Made by a program: the position numbers and the translations under genes | Notes under the pieces: generated by a model | The model's input: only the letters and a program-made list of their open reading frames with translations | Databases searched by the model: none | What the model was told of the DNA's origin: nothing | Shown: positions 59,178 through 64,000 of the stretch, piece after piece | Position numbering within the stretch: the first letter of the stretch is position 1 | How the letters are laid out: every line of letters starts with the position of its first letter | Origin: Zingiber officinale | Lineage: Eukaryota; Streptophyta; Magnoliopsida; Zingiberales; Zingiberaceae | Direction: 5' to 3' | Length of the DNA: 64,000 nt | Assembly: GCF_018446385.1 (NCBI RefSeq) | Contig: NC_056000.1 | Location: 32,752,011 to 32,816,010 of the forward strand

Positions 59178-60027
59178 TGGGCGTTTTGTTTAGTGGTTTA
59201 GGAATGAGGAAGGGATTCATTCTTGAAATTTATATTTAGTTGATGGAATAACAACAACAATAATTAAATCTTTTCCTACTAGGTGGGATCGAATTAGTTG
59301 ATAAAAATTAAATTTAAATTTTATAATGAATTTCAAATTTGGATATTGAATTTGGATATTGAAGAAATTTATTTTCTTCTTGAATTTTGATGGAAATGGA
59401 AATGAGAATTAAATTTTAGATAAAAATAATCTTAATATATTTGTTCAATTTTTCTTTTATATCGCTTTTTTTTTCTTATTTTCTCTCATCACACTTACCC
59501 TCTTCTCATTCTATCATCATTTTCTCTCTCTTATCATATTTTCTTTGTTATCATATACTGTTCTCCTTATTTTCTTTATCACATTTTCTCTCTCCTCATC
59601 TTTTCTCATTATAATTTCTCTCTCATCATACTATCTTTCCTTTCCTCATTTTTTTCTTATCACATTTCATCTCCTTAATTTCTCCCATCAAACACTCTCT
59701 CTTTATTTTCACTCATCATACTCTCTCTCTTCGTTATCTCTCATCACACTTTCTATCTCATCATATTATCTCTTTCGTCATCCATCTTTTCTCATTTTCT
59801 CTCTGATCAAACTTTCTCTCTAATCAGTTTTTCACATTCAATTTTTTTCTCACATTTATTTTTTTTCTTTCTTATTTTTCTTCTAAAGATAAAAAAAAAT
59901 TTAATTTATTTCGATAAAAAATATTCAATTAACTAAATATTAATTTTAAGAATAATATCTATACTTATAGATCTTTTTATTTATAATATTATGATTGTCA
60001 CCTCATTTCAATTCAGAAAAAAAATTA
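59178..60027. mobile_element. Second Tourist-like pyrimidine-rich element, about 850 bp, right end unclear
   Basis: It opens GTGGGCGTTTTGTTTAGTGG followed by 'aggaatgaggaagggattcattc', and has the same CTCTCATCACACTTTCTCTC-style interior (59450-59840) as the element at 16942-29192. The right end seems eroded beside the small MITE at 60032. Confidence 0.5.
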
Positions 60028-60029
60028 AG

Positions 60030-60242
60030 GGGACGCTTGGTTTAGGTAAGGGAATGGAAAAGGATATGAGAATGATTGCAAATATTAATGAAATGGGAAT
60101 AATACCCATACCCCTCATATTAGTGGAGAATGACTCATTCCTCTATTTAGAGGAATGAATCCGTGGGTCTCACCTTCATTTCCCCAAACCAAGCACAAGT
60201 TTAGTTTCATTCCTATTCTAAATCCCCCAAACAAGCAGCCCC
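60030..60242. mobile_element. Tourist-like MITE, ~213 bp
   Basis: Inverted ends GGGGACGCTTGGTTTAGG and CCCCCAAACAAGCAGCCCC are flanked by TAA on both sides. Inside are 'gaatgactcattcc' palindromic blocks. There is no coding capacity. Confidence 0.7.
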
Positions 60243-60724
60243 TAAATAACATCTTAATGTTTTTCAAAAATTTTAAATTTTATAAATATTAAAGGTAGAA
60301 AATTAAAAGAGCTTCCATTTTGTCTGTTATTTGAAACTACCTGTATGTTAATATTTTTTAAAAGAGAGATATGCTTTTAATGATATGGATAATTAAAAGG
60401 GCGGTTTTTTATTTTCTAACAAATATCGAGCCATTCTCAAGTTTTTAGGTAGTGAATTAATATTTTATTTTTTTTAAAAATATATTTAATAATATAATAA
60501 TTGATGTAGCAGGACCACCCCATCCTAATTCCTAAGCCAAGACATTCGTATTTTCTTCTGGTGACGCGGTCAACTTGGTGAGAAATAATATAAGTAAAAA
60601 TAATGATTATGGGACCATCTAACTGGTAACTGGTAGAAGGTGGATACATTTATCTCAGTATTTTGTCAATTTGTCCCAGAATTAATACAAAAGAAGTAAA
60701 TGGACGACTACTAATCTTTGGAAT

Positions 60725-60845
60725 AGTGACTAGCACATAAGGGAGATATTTATCTCGATTTTATCGAGATTCGAACCTCAGACCTCATGTTGATAACACT
60801 TTATACGATAGTCACTAACTCTATCCGAGGGGACGACATAGACGA
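60725..60845 (-). mobile_element. tRNA-derived SINE-like fragment
   Basis: On minus: an A-box-like CGGATAGAGTTAGTGACTATC, then a B box GAGGTTCGAATCTCGAT about 45 bp later. The layout is the same as at 6295 but the family differs. Ends are uncertain. Confidence 0.45.
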
Positions 60846-61081
60846 ATCGTGTGGAGTGGGCTGGATGCCGACAGTATCAATAATAATATCATTAAAGATC
60901 GAAAGTAAATTTTAATTTAGAAGTTTATTACAAATACTCACGTCTACACCAATCTATCTATATGCAAATGCACAAGAAATTTTTATTTATTTATTCTCTG
61001 AAATCAAATGTGACTGTACGTAACGAGAGAAGAGTACACAACAAAATCTAAACACAAACAAATTGCATCTCATTTCATACA

Positions 61082-63872
<2,791 letters not shown>

Positions 63873-63937
63873 CTCCGTCGAGCCGACGTGCACAAAAACT
63901 TATCAAAATGCAATCTTTGCCTCCGCATCGGCATCCC

Positions 63938-63948
63938 TTTATATAGCT
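63938..63948 (-). promoter_or_regulatory. TATA box of the BSK pseudogene
   Basis: The complement reads CTATATAAAGGG, about 70 bp upstream of the ATG at 63872. The promoter remnant looks intact. Confidence 0.5.
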
Positions 63949-64000
63949 ATAAAAGATCAAAGATTTGGCAGGCATAATCCTTCTCGATGGAGGCGTGATT

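Overview
This is a plant nuclear window, most likely from a monocot. It has large intron-rich genes with GT-AG introns, GC-rich first exons, AT-rich introns and intergenic DNA, nested LTR retrotransposons, MITEs and plant SINEs. LTR and repeat styles recall Zingiberales (ginger/turmeric-like), but that placement is an inference. All exon structures below were read by hand from splice sites and codon phase; none is backed by transcripts.

Left part (1-16 kb). The 3' portion of an RGP1-like gene (Rab6/Ypt6 GEF subunit) runs on + from about 692 to 4166. A small two-exon minus-strand gene (6931-7332) encodes a 74-residue secreted peptide with six clustered cysteines. A complete plastid N-acetylglutamate synthase gene follows on + (9225-14277). 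Its promoter plus first exon exist twice in tandem (about 7641-8817 and 8818-9995).

Middle (16-31.7 kb). An unrecognised minus-strand gene appears to have a first exon at 30169-29885 and a last exon at 16332-16105. The presumed 13.5-kb intron holds two Tourist-like MITEs. One of these is split by an 11.1-kb Ty3/Gypsy Tat-lineage fossil (17378-28494, TSD CTTTC) that carries an antisense accessory ORF region and a 65-bp tandem array. Next to this gene are decayed exons of a chloroplast envelope ADP,ATP-carrier-like gene (31720-30602, minus).

Right-middle (32-48 kb). This is a transposon graveyard. An 11.4-kb Ty1/Copia SIRE-type fossil (33389-44751, TSD GACAT) sits inside older degenerate LTR-like DNA whose related ends recur at about 32.56-33.0 kb and 47.05-47.5 kb. 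A solo-LTR-like block lies at about 45.29-46.17 kb. The SIRE element has an extra ORF downstream of pol and dense GATCGGTC/GACCGATC hairpin repeats.

Right (48-64 kb). A complete basic proline-rich (BPP-type, microtubule-associated) gene lies on + (49108-53617), with an Au-type SINE in an intron and four in-frame 60-bp repeats. A complete WIYLD-domain gene lies on minus (57818-55578). A decayed brassinosteroid-signalling-kinase (BSK) pseudogene lies on minus (63872-61082). MITEs and SINE-like elements fill the gaps.

The genes are ordinary eukaryotic singletons and do not form an operon or an obvious joint pathway. The features I find most worth following are the duplicated NAGS promoter/first exon, the unassigned cysteine-rich peptide, the transposon-stretched unknown gene, and the hairpin array shared by the SIRE LTRs and the DNA ahead of its accessory ORF.
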